The notes beneath the pieces were generated by a model. It was not told where the DNA came from. It did no database searches and was given only the letters and a program-made list of their open reading frames with translations. The translations under genes were made by a program, and so were the position numbers. Below, one piece after another: positions 1 through 8,641 of a DNA stretch of 64,000 nucleotides; the stretch's first letter is position 1; every line of letters starts with the position of its first letter. This DNA is from Cobetia amphilecti (GTDB taxonomy: Bacteria > Pseudomonadota > Gammaproteobacteria > Pseudomonadales > Halomonadaceae). The stretch is from positions 2,046,001 through 2,110,000 of the forward strand of contig NZ_CP084115.1 of the NCBI RefSeq assembly GCF_020217465.1. Reading direction: 5' to 3'.

Positions 1-497
1 TGATTGTTGGGGTGCAGCTGCTGGTAATCGCCTTTCTCGTAGCCCAGGAACTCGAGACCAAGATTGGCGATCACTTCGTTGGCATTCATGTTGGTCGAGG
101 TGCCGGCGCCGCCCTGGATCATGTCGACCACGAACTGATCATGATGATCGCCATTCATCAGACGCGCACAGGCGTGCTGGATGGCATCGTGTTCGCGTGT
201 CTCGAGATAGCCCAGCGCATGGTTGGCTTCGGCGGCGGCGGCCTTGACCAGCGCGAGCCCTTCGACGAGACGCGGGAAGTGCGACAACGGCACGCCGGAG
301 AGGTGGAAGTTGTTCAGCGCGCGCTGGGTCTGCACACCGTAGTAGGCATCAGCCGGCACCGGCTCGCGCCCGAGGAGATCCTTTTCAAGTCGGAAGCCGT
401 TGGCCAGTGCCTCACGCTCGGCATGGCTCAAGTCGGCCGGCGTGGCAGTTGCCGGGGTGGCATTGGCGGCGATGGGGGTTTCCGAGAGATGGTTCAC
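1..497 (-). CDS. aspA: aspartate ammonia-lyase, N-terminal part (runs off left edge)
   Basis: N-terminal ~165 residues of an aspartase, the cytosolic enzyme that interconverts L-aspartate with fumarate plus ammonia. The GTG start at 497 has AGGAG ten bases upstream. A ~30-residue Ala/Thr/Pro-rich extension precedes the core, which opens with RLEKDLLGREPVPADAYYG and reaches GGAGTSTNMNANEV, the order seen in the aspartase/class-II fumarase superfamily. Similarity to the E. coli AspA N-terminus favours aspartase. The signature loop (GSSxMPxKxNP) lies outside the window, so fumarase C cannot be fully excluded. It is divergent from a LysR-type regulator with 231 bp between them, a common arrangement for a regulator and its target. 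Confidence 0.85.
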   Translation of the reverse strand, partial: MNHLSETPIAANATPATATPADLSHAEREALANGFRLEKDLLGREPVPADAYYGVQTQRALNNFHLSGVPLSHFPRLVEGLALVKAAAAEANHALGYLETREHDAIQHACARLMNGDHHDQFVVDMIQGGAGTSTNMNANEVIANLGLEFLGYEKGDYQQLHPNN

Positions 498-728
498 TTG
501 GGCGGAACTCCTGGCTGAAGTACACTGTGGCGCTTGAATGGCGGCTAGGTGGACAAGGGTAACCAGCGCAGCCCCTCGGCGGCCAATGCCATTCAACGCT
601 GCCGTATACGTCAAACGCATAAGACGAAGGTGGTGGTGCGCCGCGACGCACCATTCTCCATGACAAGACCCTGCATGACCGGCCAGGCAAGCCTCGCTTG
701 GGCATGTTCGACATTTTTGGGAGTTCGG

Positions 729-1661
729 GTGAACCTGGAAACTAAGTGGTTGGAAGATTTCGTTGCGCTGTCCAATACCCGCAGCTTCTCCACCTCGGCT
801 CGCCTGCGACACGTTACCCAGCCTGCGTTCAGTCGCCGCATCCGTGCGCTTGAACAGGCCGTGGGCACTACGCTGGTCGACCGCTCGACGACCCCGGTCA
901 GTCTGACGCCGGAGGGCCAGCTGTTCCTGGTCACCGCGCGCAACCTGACAGAGCAGCTGTCAGAGTGTCTCGCCCACCTGCGCGGGCTGGGCATGGCCAA
1001 CGAGACCCTGGATATCGCGGCCGCGCATTCGCTGGCGCTGGCCTTCTTCCCCAAGTGGATCTCGCGTCTCCAGCAGGGCCTGGGGGAGTTGCCGACACGC
1101 CTATCCGCGATGAATGTCGGCGACGCCATTCACTCGCTGCGCGAAGGCAACTGCGACTTGATGCTCGCCTATTACGACCCTTACGCCAGCATGCAGCTGG
1201 ACGCCGAGGCCTTCCCGTCCTTCTCTGTCGCCAAGGTCAACATGCTGCCGGTATGCGTGCCGCTGGAGAATGGCGAGCCCCGCTTCCCGCTGACCGGGCA
1301 GAGCGAGACCAGCCAGGATGCGATTCCCCTGCTGTCCTACACCCAGGGCGCATTTCTGGGCCGTAGCGTGAAGATGCTGCTCAAGAATGATCCGCTGCGC
1401 CTGCGCCTGCGCACCGTCTATGAGATGGCGATGGCCGAGGGCCTCAAGGGCATGGCCTTGCAGGGCGTCGGCATGGCGTGGATTCCGGATTTCTGCATTC
1501 GCGATGAGCTGGAAAGCGGCAAGCTGGTGCGCGCGGGCAACGAGGCGTGGGATATCCCGCTGGAGATTCGTCTCTATCGTTGCTCCCTTGTCCACAAGCC
1601 CGGCATCGACAAGCTGTGGAAGCAGCTGATGAATCTGCCGCGAGATTTCCTCGAAGCCTGA
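729..1661 (+). CDS. LysR-family transcriptional regulator, HypT (YjiE)-like
   Basis: 310-residue LysR-type regulator. The chosen start is GTG 729 (MNLETKWLEDF), with GGGAG five bases upstream; an upstream in-frame ATG at 549 would add a non-family extension. The winged HTH spans about residues 5-65 (SFSTSARLRHVTQPAFSRRI is the recognition region), followed by a substrate-binding fold to the C-terminus. The opening ETKWL, the SQPAFSRRIRALEQAVG-type helix and a GVGMAWIPDF segment resemble E. coli HypT, a hypochlorite-responsive regulator. A Met/Cys sensing role here is inference only. Divergent from aspA, so control of aspA is plausible. Terminated at 1741-1770. Confidence 0.85.
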   Translation: MNLETKWLEDFVALSNTRSFSTSARLRHVTQPAFSRRIRALEQAVGTTLVDRSTTPVSLTPEGQLFLVTARNLTEQLSECLAHLRGLGMANETLDIAAAHSLALAFFPKWISRLQQGLGELPTRLSAMNVGDAIHSLREGNCDLMLAYYDPYASMQLDAEAFPSFSVAKVNMLPVCVPLENGEPRFPLTGQSETSQDAIPLLSYTQGAFLGRSVKMLLKNDPLRLRLRTVYEMAMAEGLKGMALQGVGMAWIPDFCIRDELESGKLVRAGNEAWDIPLEIRLYRCSLVHKPGIDKLWKQLMNLPRDFLEA

Positions 1662-1681
1662 GCCTGAGAGTTGCAAGCGAA

Positions 1682-1717
1682 GACAAAGACAAAGTCAAAG
1701 GCGAAGGCGAAGACAAA
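1682..1717. repeat. degenerate hexamer array (6 x 6 bp)
   Basis: Six adjacent 6-bp units, gacaaa/gacaaa/gtcaaa/ggcgaa/ggcgaa/gacaaa, lie between the stop codon of the LysR gene (1661) and its terminator (1741). One of many short arrays in 3' intergenic positions in this window. Confidence 0.75.
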
Positions 1718-1740
1718 AGAAAGCCAGGTGTCTTGTGATG

Positions 1741-1770
1741 AAAACGGCAGCCCCGCGGGGCTGCCATTTT
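1741..1770. terminator. bidirectional intrinsic terminator
   Basis: Perfect palindrome GGCAGCCCCGCGGGGCTGCC at 1746-1765, flanked by AAAA on the left and ATTTT on the right. It lies between the convergent LysR and NMN adenylyltransferase genes and can serve both. Confidence 0.9.
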
Positions 1771-1824
1771 CGTTGTGCTGATGCAGGGAAGTGTGCGAGC
1801 GCCTGCATGGGCCGTTCCGGGAAG

Positions 1825-2979
1825 TCAGAAACTGCTTTGGCCTGCATGCAGGCCGAGGAAATTCTGAATGATAAAGAAGTGGTCCTCGAAGAGAGTGTCG
1901 GGCTCCAGATCCGCCAGTGCGACCCAGCGTGCCTGCTCCTCGTTCTCGCCTCCGCCGCTTCTGAGCTTGGGAAGCTGCTGCTCCGGGCGCAGGGCGAAGT
2001 AGAAGGCCTCTGCCAGGGTGCGTCCGCGCCAGCTGCGATGTGGCGCGTCAAACAGACGCTGTCCGCGCAAAGAGCCACGCAGTACCGGTTCCGGCACCTT
2101 GAGGCGCACACGCTCCTTGAGCTCACGCAGGCAGGCATCCAGCAGGCGCTCCTGGGGTTGCACGAAGCCGCCGGGCAGGGCGTAAAGCCCCTTGCCGGGT
2201 GCCGCGCGACGTGTGGTGAGCAGCACATGGCCGGACTGCACCACCACGGCGTTGACCGTGATGAACAGTGGCGGGTAGGGCGCATCGCTCCAGGCGGCGC
2301 GATATTGCTCCAGCAGGCGGCGTTCCTCGACCAGCCCTTGCCACGCGGTCTCATCCAGGAAGCCATGCAGATGCTGAGCCACCGGCGGTGGCAGCAGCTC
2401 CAGCCCCTCGTTGTCCAGCCAATCCTCCGCACGGGCGCGCTCGGTGAAGATGACCTCACGAATACGGCTGGCCTCCATCCCCTCGCGCAGTGGCACCGCT
2501 ACCGACTCCCACTGCGGGAAGAGACTCAGGTAGTAGCTTGACTGGCTGTTGCTGTCACGACGATTGGCACCGATCAGCGCGATTCTCGGCATCCGGTTGG
2601 CCTGCGGACGCGCGATATCGCGTACCTTGCGCTGCACATCACGTACCCAGACATCGTCGTTGTAGAGGGCGTCCAGCAACGGCACGATTTCCAGGCGCGC
2701 ATTGTCGGCATCGTCAAAGCAACTGCGGATCATGCGCGTGCGTTCAGAGAAGGTGAACGGGTTGCGCAGTGAACGTGCCTGCCAGGCAGAACCGACCAGC
2801 ACGATGACCTGCCGTGCGAGGCGCAGGGCCTCTTCCATCACGGCAACATGGCCATGGTGCATGGGCTGGAAGCGACCGATGAAGACCAGGCAGTCGTACT
2901 GGGTGTCGGCGATCGCGGGAGAATCCTGAGTGCGAAGCGTTGCAGCGGGTGCAGAGGGCAACGTTGTCGTCGAAGGCAT
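1825..2979 (-). CDS. nadM: bifunctional NMN adenylyltransferase / Nudix hydrolase
   Basis: 384-residue two-domain NAD-metabolism protein. The N-terminal half (about 28-210) is a nucleotidyltransferase with GRFQPMHHGH carrying the HxGH motif, joining NMN and ATP to NAD+. The C-terminal half (about 235-370) is a Nudix domain with GGFVQPQE followed by RELKERVRL, expected to hydrolyse ADP-ribose. The layout matches the Synechocystis slr0787-type bifunctional family. The Nudix box is unusual: the REUxEExGU core reads R-E-L-K-E-R, so the second Glu of the EE pair is Arg (codon CGT) and the usual Gly position is Arg. ADP-ribose hydrolysis may be weakened. ATG 2979 has GGAG six bases upstream. Convergent with the LysR gene. 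Confidence 0.88.
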   Translation of the reverse strand: MPSTTTLPSAPAATLRTQDSPAIADTQYDCLVFIGRFQPMHHGHVAVMEEALRLARQVIVLVGSAWQARSLRNPFTFSERTRMIRSCFDDADNARLEIVPLLDALYNDDVWVRDVQRKVRDIARPQANRMPRIALIGANRRDSNSQSSYYLSLFPQWESVAVPLREGMEASRIREVIFTERARAEDWLDNEGLELLPPPVAQHLHGFLDETAWQGLVEERRLLEQYRAAWSDAPYPPLFITVNAVVVQSGHVLLTTRRAAPGKGLYALPGGFVQPQERLLDACLRELKERVRLKVPEPVLRGSLRGQRLFDAPHRSWRGRTLAEAFYFALRPEQQLPKLRSGGGENEEQARWVALADLEPDTLFEDHFFIIQNFLGLHAGQSSF

Positions 2980-3221
2980 GATGAGCTCCGTGGCAGGCAG
3001 GATGGGGCGGCGTATGAGGCGCTTGCCCAGTGAGATTCCGCTAGCGTATCAGATTATGTGCATGCGCCGAACGGCTTGCCATCCACTCTCGTCTGGTAAG
3101 GGGTAGTCAATAGTTTATCCCGTTATCTTGATGAAAGAATCTCCATAACCTAGCAACTTCCCGGTGTTCGGGGCGTGGGAAGGCCGTTGCGGTAAAGGAG
3201 AGACGCCAAAGAGGAGAAGAG

Positions 3222-3256
3222 GGAAGGAGGAAGGAGGAAGGAGGAAGGAGGAAGGA
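3222..3256. repeat. perfect heptamer tandem repeat, 5 x GGAAGGA
   Basis: Five exact copies of GGAAGGA within a longer purine-only tract (about 3201-3266), just beyond the nucleoside hydrolase terminator. Exact copies of a non-triplet unit suggest recent slippage; the site is intergenic. Confidence 0.9.
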
Positions 3257-3283
3257 AAGGGGAAAGTGAACAAGCGCGAATGC

Positions 3284-3339
3284 ACAAACCGAGACAACGC
3301 CCGCCAGCAATGACGCTGACGGGCGTTGGCTCGGTTTGT
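3284..3339 (-). terminator. long intrinsic terminator of the nucleoside hydrolase unit
   Basis: 20-bp arms 3284-3303 and 3320-3339 (acaaaccgag... / ...ctcggtttgt) pair with a single mismatch, and CAGC/GCTG in the loop can extend the stem. On the minus strand the helix ends in GGTTTGT. It lies 45 bp past the nucleoside hydrolase stop. Confidence 0.8.
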
Positions 3340-3384
3340 TGGCAAGGCCGATGGCAGGCCCCGGCGGGCCTGCCGGGCGCGGGA

Positions 3385-4338
3385 TCAGGACGCCTTGGCG
3401 GTCAGCACGTCGGTGATCCACTCCACGACCTTGTCGCCCTGGGCATTGACGCAGACGTCGACCAGCGGCGTCTGGGACCACTGGTTGCCGAGGAATTCTC
3501 GACCCTCAGGGGCGAACAGCGTCTGACCTTCGGCCAAGCCTTCGACTTCGACATTCAGGTGGCCGCGCTCGGTAGTGAACAGCTCCGGCTTCATCAGCCA
3601 GGCGAGGGCGCAGCTGTCGTGCGGGCAGCAACCATCGATGCCACGCGCTTCCTGATAGAAGGCCTTGTAGAACTGATAGCTGCCGGACAGCACTTCGCCG
3701 AGTGCGCCTTGCGCGACGCGGATGCGCTCGACATGGGCCGGAGACAGCACGCAGCGATGCGTCGCATCGAGACCGACCATGGTCAGCGGCCAGCCGGCGG
3801 TCAGCACCTTGGCGGCGGCATGCGGGTCATTGAAGATGTTGGCTTCGGCGACCGGTGAGACGTTGCCGCCTTCACGGATGGAGCCGCCCATGATGACGAC
3901 CTGCTTGACCTTGCTGATGATGCTCGGGTCCAGCTGCAGTGCGGTGGCCAGATTGCCCAGCGGGCCGACGGCGACGAGGGTGATCTCGCCCGGACGCGCA
4001 TTGACCTGCTCGACGATGAACTGCGGTGCGCTGATGGGCAGCGCCTTGCCCTTGGGCTCCGGGATCTCCATGTTGCCCAGGCCATTGGCGCCGTGGATGT
4101 GCGCCGGCGCCGGGAACTTGTCCTTGACCAGCGGCTGGGCAGCGCCCTGGGCGACCGGAATCTCCTGACCCGCCAGTTCGCCCAGCAGCAGGGCGTTGGA
4201 GGTGGCCGTCTCGATGGTGACGTTGCCGAAGGTGGTGGTCATGCCGAGGAATTCGATGTCCGGATGCGCCAGACAGATGGCAATCGCCTGGGCATCATCC
4301 ACGCCCGGATCGGTATCAAAGATAATCGGTGTTTTCAT
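3385..4338 (-). CDS. inosine/uridine-preferring nucleoside hydrolase
   Basis: 317-residue nucleoside N-ribohydrolase that splits ribonucleosides into base and ribose in the cytosol. The start ATG 4338 (MKTPIIFDTDPGVDDA) has GAGGT upstream; the N-terminal DTDPGVDDA is the Ca2+-binding Asp cluster that defines the family. The central segments TTTFGNV, VAVGPLGNLA and VIMGGS and the C-terminal HDSCALAWLMKPE (catalytic His plus metal ligand) are all present, so the enzyme looks intact. RihA, RihB or RihC type cannot be settled by eye. Downstream of a ribokinase on the same strand (119-bp gap with a hairpin), so ribose released here could be phosphorylated by its neighbour. Confidence 0.88.
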   Translation of the reverse strand: MKTPIIFDTDPGVDDAQAIAICLAHPDIEFLGMTTTFGNVTIETATSNALLLGELAGQEIPVAQGAAQPLVKDKFPAPAHIHGANGLGNMEIPEPKGKALPISAPQFIVEQVNARPGEITLVAVGPLGNLATALQLDPSIISKVKQVVIMGGSIREGGNVSPVAEANIFNDPHAAAKVLTAGWPLTMVGLDATHRCVLSPAHVERIRVAQGALGEVLSGSYQFYKAFYQEARGIDGCCPHDSCALAWLMKPELFTTERGHLNVEVEGLAEGQTLFAPEGREFLGNQWSQTPLVDVCVNAQGDKVVEWITDVLTAKAS

Positions 4339-4414
4339 GCTGACCTCGTGAAAGAAGTGACCTGCAATAGAGGGCGTTACGCCAACAGGGCGCCCATGAG
4401 GTGACACGGGCACG

Positions 4415-4442
4415 GCACGGAACACGTGGTGGTGTCCCGTGC
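4415..4442 (-). other. hairpin between ribokinase and nucleoside hydrolase
   Basis: GCACGGAACAC (4415-4425) and GTGTCCCGTGC (4432-4442) pair with one mismatch around a 6-nt loop. There is no T-tract, so it may act as an mRNA processing or attenuation hairpin rather than a full terminator. Confidence 0.4.
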
Positions 4443-4457
4443 AGGTAGCTCAGTTGT

Positions 4458-5378
4458 TCAGTTGCTCAGGACGTCGAGCGTCGGCCATTCGGCCAGGGCA
4501 GTCGCGACATCACTGGCCAGCGGAATGCTCGGCGCTGCGCCTTCGCGGCTCACGCACAAAGCAGAGGCAGTGCTGGCACGACGCAGGCTTTCCTCGATGC
4601 TCTGGTCTTCGATCTGGCTTGCCAGGTAATAGCCGATGAAGGTGTCGCCTGCCGCAGTGGTGTCCACGGCATTGACGCGGTGCGCCGGCAGCTGGATGCG
4701 CTGTTCCCCCAGCTGGTAGCAGACGCCTTCACTGCCCAGGGTCATGACCACTTCGGTGTCAGGCAGGCGAGAGTGCAGCGCGGCGAGCAGGGTGGCGACA
4801 GGTGTGCTTTCTTCCAGCTCGACCAGCTGTGCCGCTTCACCGCGATTGAGGAACAGCACCTGGCAGTGTTCCAGCGGCAGGCGCAGGACATCAGCACCCA
4901 TCGGGGCCGGATTGAAGGCGATCTTCATGCCCTTGGCGTGCGCCAGCTCGATGACCTTGCCCAGCGCGTTGCACTCATTTTGCAGCAGCAGCCAATCTCC
5001 CTGCGTCACGCCGGAGAACAGCGTCGCGAGATGTTCATCGGTGAAGCCGTGGTTGGCGCCCGGATGCAGAATGATGCTGTTCTCGGCGTGGTCGTCCACC
5101 TGGATGATGGCGTGGCCACTGGCGCTGGCGCTGAGCTCGACCTGCGAGGTGATGACACCGGCGCTTTCCAGCGGCTCAAGTGCCCAGCGATCACTGTTGC
5201 CAAGGCGGCCCCAGTGCGTGACGTCGCCTCCGGCGCGCGCAAGCGCGAGCGACTGGTTGGCACCCTTGCCACCCAGTACCTGACGGTAGGAGAGACTCGC
5301 CAGGGTTTCACCCGGTCGTACCAGGTGAGGTACCCGATAGACGTGATCGATATTGATAGAACCGTAGTTGTAAAGCAT
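4458..5378 (-). CDS. rbsK: ribokinase-type PfkB-family carbohydrate kinase
   Basis: 306-residue PfkB kinase predicted to phosphorylate ribose to ribose-5-phosphate. Visible hallmarks are the N-terminal GSINIDHVYRVPHLVRPGET, GGKGANQSLALARAGG (PfkB signature 1, about residues 37-52), NPAPMGADVL, and the C-terminal catalytic segment DTTAAGDTFIGYYLA, with the Asp of AAGD as general base. ATG 5378 has AAGGAGG four bases upstream. It heads a two-gene unit with the nucleoside hydrolase, which suggests ribonucleoside salvage rather than free ribose uptake. No ribose ABC transporter is nearby. Other PfkB sugar substrates remain possible. Confidence 0.85.
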   Translation of the reverse strand: MLYNYGSINIDHVYRVPHLVRPGETLASLSYRQVLGGKGANQSLALARAGGDVTHWGRLGNSDRWALEPLESAGVITSQVELSASASGHAIIQVDDHAENSIILHPGANHGFTDEHLATLFSGVTQGDWLLLQNECNALGKVIELAHAKGMKIAFNPAPMGADVLRLPLEHCQVLFLNRGEAAQLVELEESTPVATLLAALHSRLPDTEVVMTLGSEGVCYQLGEQRIQLPAHRVNAVDTTAAGDTFIGYYLASQIEDQSIEESLRRASTASALCVSREGAAPSIPLASDVATALAEWPTLDVLSN

Positions 5379-5548
5379 GCAGCCTCCTTGGGGGCGAGCA
5401 TCCTAGCAAAGCCTTGGCCGCCTGTCCCCAGTCGTATCACCAAGGTCTGACCTTCAGGTCATGTTTAAGCGTTGAAGCTATTAGCCTCTTGGAACGCAAG
5501 AGAAAGTGCATACTTCCTGTCATCTCGCTGGATTCAGGATAGTCGCCC

Positions 5549-7465
5549 ATGTCGGAGTCGAAGCAACCCGCCGTCACGATCAAGAAGTGGGTCTGGCGAG
5601 CGCTCTTCACCAGTACCATGATTCCGTTGCTGTTGGTCGAGACCGCGCTGGTGGCGGTGTATTTCGTGTCCAATGACGAGATTCGTGATGCCAACCTCAA
5701 TTATCTGCAATCCCAGTCGAGCAGTGAGCTCAATCTGGCGATGCTGCGGGAGGCCAATTCACTCAGCCAGCAACTGGAGCAAGTCCAGAACCTGTCGCGC
5801 GGGCTCGGTGCCCAGGCAGGCGAACTGGCCATGGGCGACGCCGGTACCGGGGTAGCGGCGCGCGAGGTTGCCCGTCACGCAAGCCTGCCCAGCGGTGTCT
5901 GGGCCAGTCAGCAGACGGCGGACAATCAGGGCAGCGGCTTCTACCCCGCCTTGCCAGGCCTCGAGCAGGACATTCCCATGGCGCTGCGCATGACGGCGGT
6001 CGACCCGATCATGCGCAGTGTCGTGTCCTCTCACTCGGCCGTGGTGCAGTCCTTCGTCGCGATGGCCGACTGCTATGTCCGCCTCTTCCCCTATGTCGAT
6101 CTGGCCTCGCTGGTGCCAGCCGACCACGACTGTCGTGACTTCTCCTTCTTCTATCTGGCCGCGCCAGAGGAAAATCCCTCGCGAAACACCATCTGGACCG
6201 ACATCTACGAAGACCCGGCCGGCAATGGCTGGATGACGTCGGCCGTCAGTCCCTTCTATTCCGAGCAAGGTGAGTTTCTCGGCGTCGCCGGCGTCGACAT
6301 GACCCTGGACGTGATCGTCAATCAGGTGCTGGCGATGGAGCTGCCCTGGAAAGGCTTCGCGATGCTGTTTGATGCCGAGGGACGCTCACTCGCCGTCCCG
6401 CGGGCCGGTGAGCAGTTGCTGTCGCTGCTGCCGCTGGAGATTCCCGATGCCAATGACCTCCAGGAAGAGGATGTCATTCGGCCCGCCCAGCTGGAGCTGA
6501 AAGGTCATGACGTCTTCAAGAGACTCGCGCCCCGAATCCTCGAGCAGCGGCGTGGCCTGGAGAGCGTCAATGTGGCGGGGGCACCCTACAAGGTGGCGTG
6601 GGAGCGCTTGCCGGGCAATGGCTGGATCATGTTGAGCATGGTCGAGGAGAGCGCCGTCTTCTTTCGTACCGCCGAGATCGGGCGCAACTTCCAGCTGGTC
6701 GGCATGGCGCTGGTCGGTGGCCTGATCCTGTTCTATTTCACCTTTTTCATTCTCATGAGCTGGCGCACGCACCACATCAGCCGTCGCCTCTCGGTGCCGC
6801 TGGCCGAGCTGCGTGAGCGACTGCATCGCATCGGCATGGGCGCGGAAGTCGAGTCCGCGGGTGGCAGTGGCATCGTCGAGCTGGATGATGCCAACGCCAC
6901 CGCCGAAGAGATGTATCAGCGGCTGCGCCAGACCCAGAAGGAACTGCAGTCCAGCGAGCGTCGTTTGCTGGATTCCCTCGAAGCCAGTGGCGATAGCCTG
7001 TGGGAAATGGACATTCCTGAGCGCATCGTCCAGATCCACCCCAATCTCTGGAAGATGCTCGGCGCTTCGGGCCACGAGCCGTTGGCGATGCGCGAAATGG
7101 ACTTCGATCGCTTGATTCACCCGGAGGATCTCGAGCAGGTACATGCGCTCAGACACAAGATCATCACTACCTATGGCGAAAGCTGTGAGTGCCAGTACCG
7201 GATGCGTGCGCCGCAGGAAGAGGACCTTCAGCAGATCGAGGCGATGGGAATGAACGAGGCAGGCATGGCGGACGCCACAGGCAAGGCTGGCGACAAGTTC
7301 CTGCAACAGCGGAGCCTGAGCGCTGACGATGGCGGTGAGCATGAGGACGGCGAGCGAGCGAGCGGCACCCGGTGGGTATTGTTGAGCTCACGCGGTCGTG
7401 TGGTGTCGTGGGACGCTGAAGGCAACGCCCTCAAGGCGGCGGGCATGCATATCCGCATACGCTGA
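5549..7465 (+). CDS. membrane Cache/PAS sensor protein without output domain
   Basis: 638-residue sensor of unknown ligand. Membrane segment 1 lies near residues 22-42; a large periplasmic double-Cache-like region spans about 45-375 (contains TIWTDIYEDPAGNGWMTS and FLGVAGVDMTLDVI); membrane segment 2 is near 388-408. A linker and short helix (QRLRQTQKELQSSERRLLDSL) lead into a PAS domain (about 478-638). The PAS fold is split by a ~45-residue low-complexity acidic/Gly/Ala stretch (about 560-605), and the protein stops at GMHIRIR, where such proteins normally continue (GMHxDIT...) into a GGDEF or kinase module. No methyl-accepting, kinase or GGDEF motif is present. A solid terminator follows, so it is probably a truncated or partner-dependent receptor. 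Confidence 0.75.
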   Translation: MSESKQPAVTIKKWVWRALFTSTMIPLLLVETALVAVYFVSNDEIRDANLNYLQSQSSSELNLAMLREANSLSQQLEQVQNLSRGLGAQAGELAMGDAGTGVAAREVARHASLPSGVWASQQTADNQGSGFYPALPGLEQDIPMALRMTAVDPIMRSVVSSHSAVVQSFVAMADCYVRLFPYVDLASLVPADHDCRDFSFFYLAAPEENPSRNTIWTDIYEDPAGNGWMTSAVSPFYSEQGEFLGVAGVDMTLDVIVNQVLAMELPWKGFAMLFDAEGRSLAVPRAGEQLLSLLPLEIPDANDLQEEDVIRPAQLELKGHDVFKRLAPRILEQRRGLESVNVAGAPYKVAWERLPGNGWIMLSMVEESAVFFRTAEIGRNFQLVGMALVGGLILFYFTFFILMSWRTHHISRRLSVPLAELRERLHRIGMGAEVESAGGSGIVELDDANATAEEMYQRLRQTQKELQSSERRLLDSLEASGDSLWEMDIPERIVQIHPNLWKMLGASGHEPLAMREMDFDRLIHPEDLEQVHALRHKIITTYGESCECQYRMRAPQEEDLQQIEAMGMNEAGMADATGKAGDKFLQQRSLSADDGGEHEDGERASGTRWVLLSSRGRVVSWDAEGNALKAAGMHIRIR

Positions 7466-7478
7466 TGCTGGACATTAA

Positions 7479-7527
7479 CGAAAAAGCCCCCGACTCGGCG
7501 CATATGCCGGTTCGGGGGCTTTTTCGT
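7479..7527. terminator. bidirectional intrinsic terminator
   Basis: Perfect 16-bp arms ACGAAAAAGCCCCCGA (7479-7494) and TCGGGGGCTTTTTCGT (7512-7527), with an inner CGGC/GCCG pair in the loop. It separates the sensor gene from the convergent dehydrogenase. Confidence 0.95.
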
Positions 7528-7588
7528 GACGTGCCGCTCACACCTGCCACTCGGCGTCAGTGTCTGTCACCGCAAGGCTGTGGCCGTG

Positions 7589-8641
7589 TCAGGCGTGTTC
7601 GCTCAGGAATGTCTCGATATTGGCCAGACTGAGATCGAGCATGTTCTGGCGCGCCTCCTGGCTGATCCAGGCATTGTGCGGCGTGACGATCAGGTTCAAG
7701 GGGGCACTCGCCGAATGGTGCTGGCTTTCCAGGGCCGAGAGCAGCGAGTGGCCTTCACGTGGCGGCTCCTCCGGCAGGCTATCCACCGCCAGGCCGCCGA
7801 GTTGTCCGGTGGCCAGTGCCTCCAGCGCTGCGTCTTCGTCGATGATGCCCCCGCGGGCGCAATTGACCAGCAGTGCACCGGGCTTCATGGCGGCGAGCGC
7901 CTGCTCGTCGATCAGATGCTGCGTCTCTGGGGTCAGCGGGCAGTGCAGGCTGATGGCGTCAGCCCGGGGCAGCAGGCTTTCCAGCGCGGGGCGCTCGGCG
8001 GTGGGGGCGGTGCCCGGACGGGCGGCAAAGGTCACGCGCATGCCGAACGCCTCGGCCAGCCTGCCCACCGCAGTGCCCAGCTCTCCCTTGCCGATGATGA
8101 CCAGATGCTTGCCGGACAGCTGTAACACGGGGCGGCCCATCAGGCAGAAGGTCGGGCTGCGTTGCCACTCGCCCGCGGCGATGTCGGTCTGGTATTCCGG
8201 CAGGCGGCCTGCCAGTGCCAGCAGCAGCATCCAGGTGTGCTGCGCCACCGAGTGAGTGCCGTAGGCATTGACGTTCATGACCCGAATGCCACGTGCTTCG
8301 GCGGCCGCCATGTCGATATTGTTGGTGCCGGTCGCCATCACCGCGATCAGCTTGAGGGTCGGCAGCTCATCCATGTGGTGCGCCTCGATGCGTACCTTGT
8401 TGACCAGCACGATGGAGGCACCGCTCAGCCGCGGCACCACTTCCTCGGGCGCGGTCGCGTCATGGCAGACCAACCCTTCCAGGCGGGCCTCGAGGCGCGA
8501 GAAGTCCAGTCCGTCACCGACGGAGCCGGCATCGAGCATGACGGCCTGCGGGGCGCTGGTGGACGAGGCAGGTTCACACTGAGAGGAAGCGGGCGTGGAA
8601 GAATGAGAGGGAGACTGCGCAGTACGATCGTGATCGGACAT
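7589..8641 (-). CDS. D-2-hydroxyacid dehydrogenase (glycerate dehydrogenase-like)
   Basis: 350-residue NAD(P)-dependent D-isomer-specific 2-hydroxyacid dehydrogenase. After a ~32-residue Ser/Thr/Pro-rich N-terminal extension come the substrate lobe, the dinucleotide-binding lobe (HLVIIGKGELGTAVG, GxGxxG type), the arginine segment VNCARGGIIDE, the acidic PEEPP segment and the catalytic His in TPHNAWIS. The best family match is glycerate/hydroxypyruvate dehydrogenase (HprA-like), but the substrate is not readable from sequence. ATG 8641 has GAGG five bases upstream. Monocistronic; it shares the terminator at 7479-7527 with the sensor gene. Confidence 0.82.
   Translation of the reverse strand: MSDHDRTAQSPSHSSTPASSQCEPASSTSAPQAVMLDAGSVGDGLDFSRLEARLEGLVCHDATAPEEVVPRLSGASIVLVNKVRIEAHHMDELPTLKLIAVMATGTNNIDMAAAEARGIRVMNVNAYGTHSVAQHTWMLLLALAGRLPEYQTDIAAGEWQRSPTFCLMGRPVLQLSGKHLVIIGKGELGTAVGRLAEAFGMRVTFAARPGTAPTAERPALESLLPRADAISLHCPLTPETQHLIDEQALAAMKPGALLVNCARGGIIDEDAALEALATGQLGGLAVDSLPEEPPREGHSLLSALESQHHSASAPLNLIVTPHNAWISQEARQNMLDLSLANIETFLSEHA

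Larger units (their letters stand above)
2980..3384. other. intergenic region without a supported gene
   Basis: 405 bp between the divergent-side start of nadM and the 3' end of the nucleoside hydrolase gene. It holds the nadM upstream region, a GGAAGGA heptamer array (3222-3256) and the terminator of the ribokinase/nucleoside hydrolase unit (3284-3339). No frame with convincing codon use was seen. Confidence 0.7.
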
